DNA of 64,000 bases from Amphirosellinia nigrospora (lineage: Eukaryota > Ascomycota > Sordariomycetes > Xylariales > Xylariaceae). Position numbers and translations under genes: made by a program. Positions 25,051 to 37,697 of the stretch are shown here, piece after piece. The notes beneath the pieces are model-generated. The model saw nothing but the letters and a program-made list of their open reading frames with translations, did no database searches and was not told the origin of the DNA. The stretch's first letter is position 1. Each line of letters begins with the position of its first letter. The DNA is taken from positions 12,286,193 through 12,350,192 of the forward strand of contig SCHM01000001.1 in the NCBI GenBank assembly GCA_004123355.1, written 5' to 3'.

Positions 25051-26566
25051 GCAGGTGCCGTGGTTCGTAGTGCTGATTTTTTATACCTAGGTACGCATCG
25101 TAACTAGTTGCAGGAGAAAACTACTGAAAATGAATACATGGGTTAGTGAGAAATGACTTTCTCATGTTTAGGCATGCCCGAATCTTCTTACAGCGTCTAA
25201 TGAATACCACCGAGGAGTGATAGTAACAATAACGAGACAGCCCGGATAAATATAAGCTTGTAAATATAGCAATTTGTTGCCTAGTCTCGAATAAAATCTG
25301 GAGTGAATCACAAGCACCCCTATAGACGGATTCATCCAGAAGCGACTACGGCCCATGCCTCAAGGATCACATGATCTTTTCATACACATGGTAAGTGGAA
25401 AATTCGGGAATCTGCAAGTCAAACCGAGAATTTGTTCAGTCTAAAACACGATCTAAGCCGCCTGCGTACGATAATAAAATAATTAAGTCTCCCATTGGAA
25501 AGTCTTAGTGCCAGTTAAGCGTACCGCTTTGGCAATACTAACGTCGCCTTTGTGTATCTGTGTATACAGTTGGGAATAGCTCATGAGTGGTATCAGGACC
25601 CCCGCGCAACAATAGATGTCTTAATTATGAGTGACTCACACCAAGGTCTTGATACCGCCTCATCGGCTCCGGTCGACCATGTCGACAGAAAACACAGGAA
25701 TGATGGGCTTTCTTCCCGTCTACACCACGTAGGTCCTATACTGTCATGATACAGAACTGCACACTATACTACAACACTACAAAAGTAGAACGTTGTCAAG
25801 TCGAGCACTTGACTGCCTGCAGTTGACTATACGTGTACTGGACTCGTGACAGATACCGTCGGCAAGTTTGTTTTCCAATCTTCCGGGCGTACACAACTTT
25901 GTGAACACTCTCCAAGATCTCGATGTCCGTGGCTAACAGAGTAGTAACTAAGCCGGATGAACTAGCTGACCCGGTTTCGGCATCAATATTGTAAAAGGTC
26001 ACATTATTGATGCCTCGAGCACTTTCTTTCTGACCGTTTGGAGCATATGCAGGAAGAATGACCCGGTGGACTCAACTCCAATGCGACTTTGAACGGCTGC
26101 ATGGTACTTTTTTATTTCGCAATGAAACATCATTTCGTTCGGCATTGTGCATGGATCTAGGCTATGGAGCACTCCGCATTGTCAGCGTTGGATGCGCCTA
26201 GCTACGCGAATAAGCACGATTACTTCGAACAAGTTAGGTTACATGCTGCGTGAGATCATAGTCTTGGGGACGCGTGGGGGTGCTGATCTTGAGAGGCTAT
26301 TGATCCTGGATCTGAGGAGTGAGAGTTATACTTCTGGAAAGGGTACATTAGCTTCCTTGTGTTGTTACCTTATGGACAGTGCTTGAAGGTGGTGTAGATC
26401 AATTATCAGACACCACACATATAGTCTAGGAGCTGCGAGCAAAGCAGCTGTTATAGAATAGTTGATGCATCATTCATAAGTGTTTAATTGAATACATTGA
26501 CTAAGTTAGAATTGCGTTTTGTATCCCGTTAATTAAATTGCAATTGAAAACAGAGTAAAGCCAAGC
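25051..26566. other. Intergenic region without a convincing gene
   Basis: Lies between the 3' ends of the sulfotransferase-like gene and the first P450, which converge. Frames such as 25168-25356 and 26147-26386 are short and unlike any family I know. The only notable content is one copy of a dispersed repeat at 25754-25866. Confidence 0.5.
25754..25866. repeat. Dispersed repeat, copy 1
   Basis: About 110 bp similar to 44910-45003. Both contain ACTACAAAAGTAGAA followed by TCAAGTCGAGCACTT and CTGCAGTTNACTAT. Many differences are C/T or G/A, with one small indel. No terminal inverted repeats or target duplication are obvious. Confidence 0.65.
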
Positions 26567-28132
26567 TTAGGTCGCCTTGCGCCTCTTCACCCTGATCGTA
26601 GCAGTCAGCGGGGGAAGTCTCGTAACACCAACCCACGAGCCCTTGGGCCTCTTAGGTAAGATTTCAAAATCGTAATATAGGAGCGCATGCGCCAGTATCA
26701 GCTTAAGCTCTGCGGCTGCGAAGAACCTCCCCGGGCACGCGTGTTTTCCGTGACCGAAGACTAAGAAGTCGGGGTTTGTCGTCGGCAGAGCATTGCGCGC
26801 GAGACGTACGTGGTCGGTTTTGCTCCCCTCCGTCGCTTTGCGCTGGTCGGAGAACCGAAATGGCATAAATGTCTCGCTTCCAGCGTACTTCGCCTCGTCG
26901 TGCATGATACAATACGCCGGCACAGACACTTTTGTGCCCTTAGGTAGGTGGATGCCGGTAGGGGTCATCAGACCTTCCTCTGCGACGACGGTACGTCCAA
27001 GTCCTATTGAGACGATGGAGCTTAAGCGTGCGCTTTCACGGATCGCGGAGTCGAGTTTCTCTAGCTGGGCCAAGGCGCGCTTGTTCCATTGTCCGCCGTG
27101 GCGGCGAGGACAGAGGCGATTTCTTGGCGGATTTCTTCTAGATACTCGGCCTTAGATGATACGAGATCAAGTATTGCCTCGGTCGATGTGAAGGACGTCG
27201 TGTGTATTGCGGCAAAGTTGACTACTAAGATCCGGTCCGCAAGCACTGCACTGCGCCACATGTACGGATCGCCCGCCGCCTTAGCCTGCTGGATCGACCA
27301 CTGTAAAAAGTCATTGGGTTCGTGCTTCCTATTTTCTGGGTCGCTTTGGTTCTCATCGTAGATACGAAGGCGACGCTCGATCTCTGATATGAGTATTTTT
27401 CGAAATCTCCATGTATGCAGACGATTGGGGATAGTGACCAAGGGAGCCAGCAGCGGGCGCAATGGGTTCCAAATCAATTTGATGATAGTAGCGCTTAACG
27501 GGATGTCAATGGCGAATGCCATCCCGTTGTTGACTAACTCTGGGTCTCGACAGTATGGTAGGCCGACGAGAGCGCGGTTCGCTACCCCTCCGACGACATG
27601 TCGCATTGATTCGAAAACACAGACCTCATGCCAGCCATCCCCTCTCTCGGCGCCTCCCCAGTGTGACTCAAAAGCCCAAGCAGCTTCCTCGGCCAATTCT
27701 GGCACGAGACTACCGATCTGTGGGGTGAGTTTCGTCCGAAGCAGTTTCTCATGTAGTGGTACGCGGGTATCTTGGGTTCCACGAATGTGTAGTCGATCTG
27801 GAAGATCTCAAAGGCACGCTCACTGAATCCTAGCACCGAGTCTGGCTGATCTAAGATGAATTTGATGTTAGCGGCGGCATGATTACGATATCGCCCTCTC
27901 CCGCTACGGGCACGAGAACCGGTAGTGATTGCGCATAGGCTGTCTCCAGTGCTGTCTTGAAGTCTCGCGAATTGCGCCATCGCGCTTGTAGGAGTGGGAA
28001 CCAATCGCTCTGGTAGGAGCCGATGATGGGATGCTAAGATGGCGAGGACTTTTAAGAGACGCAAAAAAGAAAGTAGAAGATGAATAGAGGAAGAACGAGA
28101 AATACAGGATGAAATGGCAACTCGGAGAGCAT
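26567..28132 (-). CDS. Cytochrome P450 monooxygenase (P450-1)
   Basis: Reads as a microsomal P450 of about 520 residues without introns. From ATG 28132 the N terminus is a hydrophobic anchor (FLVLPLFIFYFLF) followed by a proline-rich hinge (KSPRHLSIP). The K-helix ExxR is in AIRESARL; the PERF-like segment is ETFMPFRF; the haem loop is FGHGKHACPGRFF with the ligand Cys (FxxGxxxCxG), near 26740. The type resembles fungal oxidases of the ent-kaurene-oxidase-like group (inference). The frame changes near 28065, 28030, 27870, 27766 and 27090, each consistent with one lost or gained base in a short run, because conserved sequence continues directly across each point. An in-frame alternative start at 28215 exists but gives an unusual N terminus. 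It is transcribed like the synthase and P450-2 and is a likely tailoring oxidase. Confidence 0.85.
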
Positions 28133-28596
28133 TTTCGTACAGTTCCAATTAGAATCAAAACCAACCAACGAACTCTAATGCGCCTGCTAAACTGTAAGAT
28201 GGCTGACAGAGACATGATATCGAGAGTGTCAGACTATGAGGATAAATTAGATATGCAAAGATGAGGGAGCTCATGTAGACCCGCAAATTGTACACTTTTG
28301 TTCTGGGAGTTTGACTGATAAATTGGCCAATAAAAGGCCATTATGCCATCTTGTCACACTGTTGAGTAACAAATGACAGCACATATGTACATGCCAGATC
28401 TACCTTAGGTATGCATATGTCCTGTAATGTATCGGTTACGCAGAAATCAAGACGCGGCGTAATTGCGGACTTCTTTTTAAGATCTACTTCCTCAACGTTT
28501 TTTATTACTTAGCTATAATTTGAAGAAGAATGGAACTTTATGAGATGACTGAGGCACGAGAACCCCTGAACTATGTGTCATTGTGCACGGCAAGCC
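28133..28596. other. Spacer between P450-1 start and P450-2 stop
   Basis: About 460 bp between two minus-strand P450 genes. It should hold the P450-2 terminator and the P450-1 promoter. No gene or repeat was recognised. Confidence 0.5.
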
Positions 28597-30522
28597 TTAT
28601 TTGGCTTCCACGCACAGCCTGATACTCTCAGGATGGTTCATTCTCAGCAACAAATTATAATTAACATCATTAGCACAGTCCCGCGCTCTCCTCCTAGCCT
28701 CCCCCTTAGTCTCATTATCATTTTCCAGCAAGCGCAAACGGTGCTGGTGAAACAAGCGCGCCAGCACTGCGACGCCTTCGACTATAGAGAACTTCTTCCC
28801 GACGCAGTTCTGCGGACCATCTGACCAAGGGAAGAATGTACCTTTCCGGGTATAAGCAGCTCCTCCTTACCGACGGCTGCAGGGTGCGGGATCCATCTTA
28901 TTGGACGCCACTCGTACGCTTCGTCGCCCCAGTATCGCGCGTCTGTCTGGATACCGAGTAGCACCGGGAAGACTTCTATACCGGGCTGAATAGAAATCAA
29001 GCGATCTCCTACTTGGAGACTAGTTGCTCGCTCCGTGGCCATCTTTGGCACGCCTGTGATGGGCGCAAAGAGTCGCAGAGTTTCGTAAAACACAGCTTGG
29101 CAGCGGATGAGCTTTGGGAACTCATCGTAATCCCATCATAGCATTCTGGTGGACTTTCTCCTCCAAAGATAGCTGTGATTTCTTCATTTAGCCACTCTTG
29201 GACGTCAGGATTTGCCGCTAAGAGCGTCAGAGTAAATGTTAACGCGATTAAGACGGTATCGTGGCCGGCAAAGTTGATGGCAAATATATTGCCCAAGATT
29301 TCATCGGCTGACAAAGAGCCTCTCTTGGCTCTTGTGGCGATCTCTTCATTCGTGCTTTCTTGCTCGGAGAAGGCTTTATGTACGCCAAGTGCCCTTACAA
29401 GTGGCGTTAGTAGACCACCGGGCGCGGTACTGTCGCGATCGATCGCCGAGGCTTCTTCGCGAACCATCTCCATCAGGAGAGATTTGAAAGATTCCGCTGC
29501 ACGACCAATTCTCGAAAAGCCTTCAGGGATAAGAGTTCTTTTGAGATGGCGATAGGGGATCAACATCAGCAAAATGGCGTTTTCGAGGACCACGTGGAGT
29601 GTATCCCGATACATCTCTGTTCTTGTTTCGCTGCCTTTGAGCTGCAGCGAAGGGCTTTCTGGGCTACGAGACTCTTGGAATGCTGTCGCCGCCAGCACGT
29701 TAAATGTGAGAGCTCGCAAATTTTCTGCGAGGTTCGGAATTGCTTCTTGATGCTTAGTGGTCCACTCTTCCAGCATCCCCCTTGATACCACCAGTTAGTT
29801 TCGCTTGAAACAACAACATAGAAGCGAAACGTAAGATAATTAGGAAGTGGTTATCTCACTGAGTATGGCGCAGTGTCTCTTTCCACACCAACTTCTATCA
29901 AGCCTTCGCTGAAAGGCGCCGCCACTGCCTTACGGTGACGGGCCAGTCATCCAATCCAACTGTGAAGACAGATGGCCCATAGAACCCTAACATGCCTAGA
30001 ACGTGATATATGAGCTGAAGGTGCAACAATTTCACGGGTAGAGGACTAGTGCTGACCATATTTGTGAGCCGGACGCACGAAATCCTTCCATCGCGAGTAG
30101 ATCTCAACAATAGCATCAGGATCCGCGACATGCAAACTGATACCCGCCGGCGACACGAGGGCCCAGACAGACCCGAACCGCTCTGTCGGTCGGCTCTTTT
30201 CGAGGAAGTGCCAGTTACGATGAGAAAAGCGGACAAAATCAGGGTATGAACCCCATGGGATAGCCACACATATGTCTAGTATCTTCCATACAAGCGGTTG
30301 GATAATGACCCAAAGATTGCTCTCTGCGCTGACTGGAATACGCACTACTGGGATCTGCAAAGCAAGAGCTTTATGCACATTCGACTCAAGGCATACAAGG
30401 GTCCATACAAGGTAGGCGAGAGCTGAGGAGAGGAAAAAGAAATAAGCATAATTGTGATTGTGGCTAAGAATGGGCTGAGAGCTAGATATCGTGAGAGGTT
30501 TGGAGAGGGAGACCGCAGTCAT
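28597..30522 (-). CDS. Cytochrome P450 monooxygenase (P450-2)
   Basis: Starts at ATG 30522 with a membrane anchor at about residues 26-43 (YFFFLSSALAYLVWTLV). The C-helix motif DWPRHRKAVAAPF lies near 29930, the I-helix oxygen-binding motif is FAGHDT near 29270, the K-helix ExxR is in FYETLRLFAP near 29080, and the haem loop is PWSDGPQNCVGKKF near 28810, where Trp replaces the usual Phe. The stop is TAA at 28597. Introns: 29996-30056 (phase 1) and about 29781-29859 (GTGAGA, branch ACTAAC). Breaks attributable to single bases lie at the G run 29940-29942, near 29130 and at CC 28841-28842. At about 590 residues it is longer than most P450s, mainly through N- and C-terminal extensions. Its substrate cannot be told; its position suggests polyketide oxidation. 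Confidence 0.85.
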
Positions 30523-30913
30523 CGCCTTCGTGTGTGGCTGAGTCCAGAATAGATAGTAGGGGATTTCAAGACCATTGCATCAGATCACAAGGAAAACAAT
30601 CTGGCAACCCCTAAACGTTACGTTCAAACAACGGCTGTGGTATCGAGCATCTAGACTTGAGCCCACATGCATATCGGATCACTTACTAAGTTTGACTCTT
30701 TCTTTCTTGATTGCTAAACTCTACTATTTTCGATATCCTCAAATATCAGGAGGGCATCGGAATGACCTAATCATGCAAGTCTGCGACATGCAGGATAAGC
30801 AACCCCGCTTTGAAGACTGGGCAATCGAATTCACGTATTGAAATATTAAGTGTGATTGGCGAGATTACTTGCATCAGCCCCCTGTCATTCTTCTACCCGA
30901 ACGTCCCTCATTA
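30523..30913. other. Spacer between P450-2 start and FAD oxidase stop
   Basis: About 390 bp containing the P450-2 upstream region. No gene, repeat or identifiable regulatory site was seen. Confidence 0.5.
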
Positions 30914-32635
30914 TTACACTTCATCGGGAATCTTGAACCCCCGGGAACCAGATGTGTAAACACTTTCTGAGGATCATACTTTCCCTGCACTCGGCGCAAC
31001 CTCTCGACATTGGCCTCTCCATAGCTCTCTATCGGATGCTGCCATGGTGCGGCATAGTTGATATATAGAAACGGATCTAGGGCACCTAGTTCACTGACGT
31101 CTCGCGTGATAGCCGCGATCAATGCTCTAGTTGCCTCATCCACTATGTCGTCGTCTGCAGCATGGGACCACATCGCGGTCAAATTGATGATAATCAAAGC
31201 TCTACCTTTTCGGTTAACTAAGCCGAGCGCGTTAGTATCAGCATGCCGCGTATATAGCTGTGGCGGTAGAGGGTCCATGCCCACCGACCACATAATGCCG
31301 GGGATGCCACGAATTGACTCGATGCTAGCGTTCCACGCACGAACCGTTGCATTGATGGCCGCAACAGATGAGATGATGGTCAGAGTAGCACTGGCTTGTC
31401 TTGTTTGCCGCACACGAGCAGCCGATTGTTAGTATCTACTTAGTAGACATGTGAAATGGATCAAGACACACGAGTCTTGGAAGATGCCTGCGGGAACACC
31501 AACATAATATCCTGTGCCTCACAGAGACAGATGTAGGACTTGTCAAAATGAGGGGAGAAAGAGGAGAAGAAACGCACCTGGAGCCGCTTGGGTCATTCTC
31601 TTCCGTCTCGGTCGCCAGATCTGACATATTGGTGATACGTTGAGTACTGGAGTACGCGGTCATGCTTGTCAGATTATGGAAGACAAGCGGATTGGCCAAC
31701 GGCTTCGTATACTGCATGTCATTCACCACAACCTGCAGTTCCTGAGTGCCGGAATACGCAAAGGTAGTGATCAATGACGCGAATTCATCATAATTCATTG
31801 GGTCATTGAATGCCGCAAGAGCCAAAATCTGCTGCTCTGCCGTATCGAATGGCCTTACGACTTGCCCACCCCATAGGTCCCCCTGGGGAAACGTTCTGAG
31901 ATCGACGCGAGTAACGACGCCGAAGTTGTTGGTGCCTCCACGGAGCGCCCATAGTAAATCGGGGTTTTCGTTGTCGCCGGCATTGATGACGGTGCCATTA
32001 GCCAAGACGACTTCGAAGTTCACCACGCTATCGCAGGTCCATCCGAAGCGTGGCCCGAAATAACTAATCCCTCCCCCAAGTGTAAGTCCTCCGACGCCGA
32101 CACCGGCGGCGCGTCCCCGCTTACACCGAGATGCACCTGTCAAGATTCGCATATACGTCTCCCATATGGCACCTGTACCAACGGACAAAGTAGGTAGTAA
32201 CACTCGCGCCCAGTGTTGAGATTGCGATGCTGGATAGCTTGGAAAGATCGATGGTCACACCCTCTTCGATATTAGCTGCACCAGAAAAAGCTGGCATGGC
32301 CGCCCGATCGGACTGCGAAGTGGCAGCCTAGAGAAGGCCGCGAGGGGGTGTGATCGGCCAATGTAGTTGTGGTGGTGAGTATTTGTATCGCCGTTGACAC
32401 GTCCTGGGTTGTATGTGCCGATACTATGCAGGCCGGGCGGATGGTCGCTTCCTGTAGGGAGAAGTAAGACGCGAGTGATGCCGTGTACGTGGGATTTCCA
32501 GGAAAAGAAACTTTGTTGCCCAATGCGAAAGACAAGGCCAAGCACTATTTTTTCGCGTTAAACGAGTCTTCTGGTATGGGGGAGGCGTGGGGGTATACTG
32601 ACACAGATATTCGCACTACTGGTCAAGTTCGCCAT
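30914..32635 (-). CDS. FAD-linked oxidase of the berberine-bridge-enzyme type (BBE-1), frame broken at several points
   Basis: Flavoenzyme of the FAD_binding_4 plus BBE-domain family, which oxidises alcohols, amines or phenols with covalently held FAD. FAD-domain landmarks are RSGGHASF, whose His normally carries FAD, and GVGVGGLTLGGGISYFGP; the C-terminal BBE block contains YINYAAPWQ and the VPGG end. It is clearly a paralogue of BBE-2 (37965-39607), with a matching first 3' splice site (TAG followed by TGC) and an intron at the same place near 31590-31420. The first exon is uncertain; ATG 32635 is the best candidate. Breaks appear at 32285-32289, between about 32160 and 32110, near 31605 and at the C run 30938-30942. 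Correct reading of the last gives the stop at 30914-30916. It may be functional if these are base errors, or a decaying copy. Confidence 0.75.
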
Positions 32636-33221
32636 CTTGGAGTCACTTAACATGTGAGCCTGCATCCTTAGAAGCGCTGACAGGTGTCCGAAATGTCGGG
32701 ATATAAACAACGCACATCGGACTTCCGGAGCCTGAGTCCGACTTGATATATCGCATGACCCAAATACCCCGGCTATAACACATCATATTTCCACTTAAAA
32801 TGAGGGTCAACTAATGACCCGCGCCTTCGAAAGATGGCGTAAAATGAAACCTCATTCTGCAAATGATGACCGTGTTGTTGATGCAGTGCTACCACATGTT
32901 TGCGACTCAATGCCCCGATAGGACTTAGGATATAGCTCTATCATACCCTGATTTGATGAATAGCCTCACCAGACTCAGCAACCTGGAGTGAGAGCATTAG
33001 TGAGATGGCACCAAATATGACTACTCTAGAGAAGGCCGAGGCTTGTCACAATGGCGCCAGGCGGTGTAATTGTGACCAACACCAAGAGGCTCAGCTCTAG
33101 GGGTAGCTAAGCTTCCGGTAGATATTAGTGTTCAAGGTCTGCTATTGTGCGATCGAATACAGTTTGTGAAATGTTGTTTGTTCTTATTCACATAATTATT
33201 TTCAGGATCTAACTTGTCAGC
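32636..33221. promoter_or_regulatory. Shared upstream region of BBE-1 and P450-3 (divergent pair)
   Basis: About 590 bp separate two start codons that point away from each other, so both promoters must lie here or overlap. Divergent pairs of this kind in fungal clusters are often controlled by one zinc-cluster factor, but no such regulator gene is in the window and I could not pick out a binding palindrome with confidence. Confidence 0.4.
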
Positions 33222-35271
33222 TTGTCTTCCGTGAGAAGGAGCGCGGCCTCTATCAACATGGTTCTCGAGGCCAACACCACGGTAGCCACCGCCGAGGCTA
33301 TCCTCACTCGCGAATCCGCGAACACTTTGAATCTTGTCTTGACCAGACTGTGGGTTTGTTTGCTGGTGGCTCTAGTCTTGTGGCGAATATGGAGGTTTTC
33401 AATATTGCCCTTTCTGCATCCTGACCAACCGAAGGAATTCCCCTACTGGATTCCATGTGGGTAAAGTCTACTTTGAGCTACGTCGAGACCGCTGGATTAT
33501 TAGTTTTCTGACAATAGCTATAGTCATAGGTCAGTCAGTCATCTTGACACTCATAACTTAGAGCCTGGACCTGAGTAGATCCCTGGACAGGTCATGGCCG
33601 GAGCTTCTTCCTTGACTCGAATGGACTGCTCAAAAGGGCTAAGTAAGTTGAAAAATTCTGTTGCAGACTAGCTCCAACTGATATTTGCCAGGAGCTATCT
33701 CGGCAACACGAAGGACCCTTTTACCTTAACAGTCTTCGGTATGACCTTCTATGTAGTGACGCAGGTCAAGCACTCGGCAGAAGTCTATCGTAATACTGAG
33801 ACGCTTTCGTTTGAGGACTTCGTGCAGGGTCTAATGCGAATCAACGGCAACGATGAGAATATTATCAAGGACGTGTATACTGCATTACCCACCAACAAGG
33901 CTGGTTTCCCAAATCCGCAGGGCGAATCTCTGGGTCAGCTCGCCCAGAAGATGCATGCGCACCAATTACACCCAGGAGAAAATCTCGTTACGCTTCAAAA
34001 GCAAGTCAAGGGCTGGATAGACCGCCACTTAAATCTTGCCGATCTCGCCACATACCCTAGTGCCGTATCCAAAAGTCCGAGGAGTATGGAAGTGCCATTA
34101 TACCAATGGTGTTCCGAGACCTTCATTCAGTTGGGCCAGGATGTCTACTTTGGCGCCAAGCTGGCTCAGATCGACCCAGAGCTCCCTGCAGCATTCTTGG
34201 CTTTCGACGAGTTGATCTGGAAGATGTTGTATCAATATCCCAACTTTATGTCGAGCGATATGACCACGCCACGCGCGCAGGTGATTTCCTCGCTTAACAA
34301 GTACTTTCAGATACCGCAAGATCAACGCAGCGATGGCACAGCATGGCTGATAAACGCCATGGAGGACGAGATGCGGGCCATCGGAGTTAATGGTGAAAAC
34401 TTAGCAGTTGTGGTGTTCCATCTATACCTCGCGTAAGTAATCGAATCTCAACCTTTCTTGGGCCAGATCGTTCAAGACAGAAACGCGCGCTCACAACGTC
34501 ATTGCCAAACGTCAGTATCAACACCAATACCCGCAAGACGGCGTTCTGGGTGCTCAGCTACCTGGTGCATCATCCCTCCCTGCTCGCTGCTTACCGCGAT
34601 GAGACGGCGGCGGCATTTGGGCCTGCGGGAGAGCTCGTCGACCCCTTCCTCATCCAAGACCCTGCCCGTTGCGGTTTAGTCGACGCCGTCTGGCACGAGA
34701 CGCTGCGCAGTAAGTTAATCGGTTCTAGCAATGTTGCCACTCTGAAATGACGTTCGCGCATATATGCTATCGAAACAACTGTTTCATGGGCTGTTTCCCA
34801 CTACTAGAGGCAGCAGTCACTGACTCTTTGTTAATAGTGACTGGTTGGGCGGCTTCTGTACGCCTGATCACGGCTGACACAGTAATTGGCGGGAAGTTCA
34901 TGCGTAAAGGAAACCGCGTCATGGTGCCACATCGACTACTACATTTCGACTCTAATGTGTTTGGTGCAGAGCCGCACGCGTTCCGTCCGCCGAGCGCTGG
35001 ATGCAGAAGAGGGCCGATGATGGGTCGGGATGAGCAGTCTCGCACGCAGCCATCTTGGCGTCCGTTTGGAGCGGGCAAAACGATGTGTAGCGGACGCTTC
35101 CTGGCGCGTTTCTCGGTGACGACGTTCGTGGCAACGCTACTACATAGGTTTGACGTGCAGCTCGTCGGGAACCCACCGTTTCCGAAGGCCGATGAAGGTA
35201 GACCTGTCTTGGGGACCATGTCAGTTAAGGACGGTTCCGATTTTAGAGTGACTATTTCTCTTCGTAAGTAG
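33222..35271 (+). CDS. Cytochrome P450 of CYP7/CYP8-like type (P450-3)
   Basis: N-terminal anchor LWVCLLVALVLWRIW, then FPYWIP and GHGRSFFLDSNGLL. The I-helix segment has NTNTRKTAFWVLSYL instead of the usual AGxDT, a feature of the CYP7/CYP8 type and its fungal relatives. ExxR is in WHETLR near 34700; the haem loop is FGAGKTMCSGRFLAR near 35080. Predicted introns: about 33455-33590, 33643-33691, 34433-34515 and 34710-34837. A pair of frame shifts near 34990 and 35030 cancel each other around the RWMQKRADDG segment. ATG 33222 gives a 12-residue leader; ATG 33258 is an alternative start. CYP8-type enzymes often isomerise or dehydrate rather than hydroxylate, so the reaction is open. Confidence 0.85.
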
Positions 35272-35958
35272 TAGAGGCCTCGGGCCAGAAGATTATGACC
35301 AGAGTACATGAAATCCAGATAGACAATCATTGGCAGTCCGTGGTGCCGACATACTCGATGAAAGCACCATCAAAGATACCTAGACAACCTGAGTAGTCAA
35401 CGTTAGTTCTTCGTCTGTTATATGTGCTTCATATGACACGATGTGGTGAAGTTGTGCGCTTTTTGGGATCATATGAATTATTTGCTGCTTGAGATAAGTT
35501 CCGTTTTGTAACATGAAAAGTAAGCTCGAGGGCACAGGTGTGAGGCTTGCCCCCTAAAATGCCGAGTACGTCACCTGTAATCACGCTAAAATGTTCCAAG
35601 GTTGGAATTGTAGGCACCCAAGGGGCGGGTCACGGCACTTTACCTACAGCTGTCGGTGCCACCTACCTTATTTACTGTAAGGTACCTAATATGACCAATA
35701 TGGCGAAGCATGGTGGTACAATTGTGACATGCATGAAGCCCTTTAAACTCCCCTATATGGTTCCAATTACTTCATTTCCTACCTATAACATTGCTAACGT
35801 TCAATATCTTTGACCCATCCCAGCCTTGTATTTCACTTTTCGCCCCCTTTGCTCTCCTACAAAACTCTCCTCAACCACATCCCAGAGCCCTCTCAAGCAG
35901 GTCTAAGCAGATCTAAGCAGCTACCTACGAACCTGGGCAGATAGGCAACTGTGCGAAG
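35272..35958. other. Intergenic region upstream of the dehydrogenase
   Basis: About 690 bp. It contains GGGGCGGG near 35624 and a pyrimidine-rich, CAAG-containing leader just before ATG 35959, plausible for the dehydrogenase promoter. A short frame at 35547-35813 has no recognisable content. Confidence 0.45.
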
Positions 35959-37274
35959 ATGACTAGTACCCCTCCAAAAGGAACCATCTTGGTCACTGGA
36001 GCGAATGGCGCGCTTGGCAGTGCAATTATACAACAGATAGCATCGAAACCCGAGTTTTCCGCTTACCACGGTCTTTATACGGTCCGTGATACCACCAAGG
36101 CACCAGCTCTTACCTCGGCCCTTGGACATGGTCCGACACATCAGTACGACGTTGTAGCGCTTGACTTGACCAATCTGGATGATGTCCGCAAGTTGGCCGG
36201 GTATCAATGTGAGTAAACCGAACTAAGCTATGCAGTTTCTACCATATCCCCGTGTACCATCGTTGTGATCGCACAATGTGAAAAGCATAAGATAACAAGT
36301 TCGTTACCAACGTTTGACCTTCGCAGGCTCGTATTTCAGCCGGCGAGATCCCCCCGATCCGTGCTCTCGCCCTCACTGCCGGCTTTCAGGACTTTGGCAA
36401 GCAGTCATGGACGAAAGATGGTCTAGACACCACTTTCGCGGCCAATTATCTCGGGCATTGGCTGCTCACTCTACTTCTGCTAAGAAGTATGGACAAAGAA
36501 GCCGGACGTATTGTTATTATTGGAAGCCAAGGCCATGAGTAAGTGCCTATTCTCTTTTCATCTTCCCTATCTTCGTCATGAGGCCGGTTGATCACATGTG
36601 ACGAAGTAGACTAGATGGATGAAGTTGAATAGATTTAGGAGACATTCTGCCAACGACCGGTCCAACACTAACGTACGCCGTGTTCACCCAGTCCCGAAGA
36701 TCCACGGAACGCGCGCGGCGGAGCTTTCAACGACCCAAAATACAAGAGCTTCATCTCGGACGCCGCTAGCTTTGAGGCTATTGCCAAAGGGGCATGGAGC
36801 CCGGCGAGCGAGGACGCGACGTTCCGCGGCGGATTCCGGCGCTACGGAGCATCTAAGCTCTTCTTAATTATGATGCAACATGAACTTCAGGCGCGTCTCG
36901 ACGCAGACCCGGTGCTGAACAAGATCTGTGTTCTCGGCCTAGACCCGGGCACTATGATTAGTGGCATGCAACGACTCGCGCCCTGGTTTATCCGTGTCCT
37001 CCTCTTCAAGGTGATCTACCCGTTTATCTTGTACCTCAACCCGGACAACGGACCGGTGCGACCGACAAGTCGCTCAGCAAGTGATACCTTAGAGCTGGCC
37101 TTTGGAGCAGAGGAGGAGGGGAACTTACCCAAAGATAAGTATTTCGATGGAAGGGTGCCGCTGGAGACAAGTAAGGAGTCGCAAGATGCCGCGAAAAGGG
37201 AGCTGGTGTGGGCGGAAACGGTAAAACTGGCTAACTTGAAGGAGGATGAGACTGTTCTGCGCAAATGGCAGTAG
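35959..37274 (+). CDS. Short-chain dehydrogenase/reductase
   Basis: NAD(P)-dependent oxidoreductase with a Rossmann fold. The nucleotide-binding glycine motif TGANGALG is at about residues 13-20, the ALTAGF segment corresponds to the NNAG strand, and the catalytic YGASK (YxxxK) lies near 36855, preceded by FRGGFRR. Introns: 36209-36326 (118 nt) and 36539-36691 (153 nt, ending CCCAG). The first junction is one base out of frame, most simply one extra base in the GGG at 36199-36201. The C-terminal part has a hydrophobic stretch (FIRVLLFKVIYPFILYL), suggesting membrane association. It resembles the retinol-dehydrogenase-like or WW-domain-oxidoreductase-like group of fungal SDRs. Probably reduces or oxidises a carbonyl of the polyketide; inferred from position. 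Confidence 0.85.
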
Positions 37275-37317
37275 GCTATAGATGGCTTAGCCTGATCCTC
37301 ACTACTACATACCTACG

Positions 37318-37697
37318 CAGGTCTGATTTCGACACATGAGTTTTCACTATCTACACATGAAACTAGCCGTTTTAAGCAACAGAATGGCCACACTACCTAC
37401 TCTTCGAGTTAGTCCTATGACTTTATATTAGATACTATATAGATTTCAATACCGTATTACAGTATTAAATATAACTATTATAAAACAGTTAAGCAGTAAT
37501 TTTTCTTATTTTTTAAAATATGTTTTATATATAAATATCTACGGTCGAAAATAACGTTATTTGTATGTTAATGTGGGCCTGCACTTCGTCGAGGCCTGGC
37601 AATCTAATATGATTGATTGGCCTATCGCAGTGTGATTACCGAATGCGGCTAGTTTCATGTGTAGATAGTGAAAACTCATGTGTCGAAATCAGACCTG
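37318..37697. mobile_element. MITE of Mutator (MULE) type, 380 bp
   Basis: Perfect 52-bp terminal inverted repeats, 37318-37369 and 37646-37697, start CAGGTCTGATTTCGAC. The 9-bp sequence ATACCTACG is repeated directly outside both ends (37309-37317 and 37698-37706), and 9-bp target duplications are typical of Mutator-like transposons. The 276-bp interior has no coding capacity and is AT-rich. It inserted 43 bp after the dehydrogenase stop codon. The lack of any mismatch between the repeats points to recent mobility. Confidence 0.95.
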
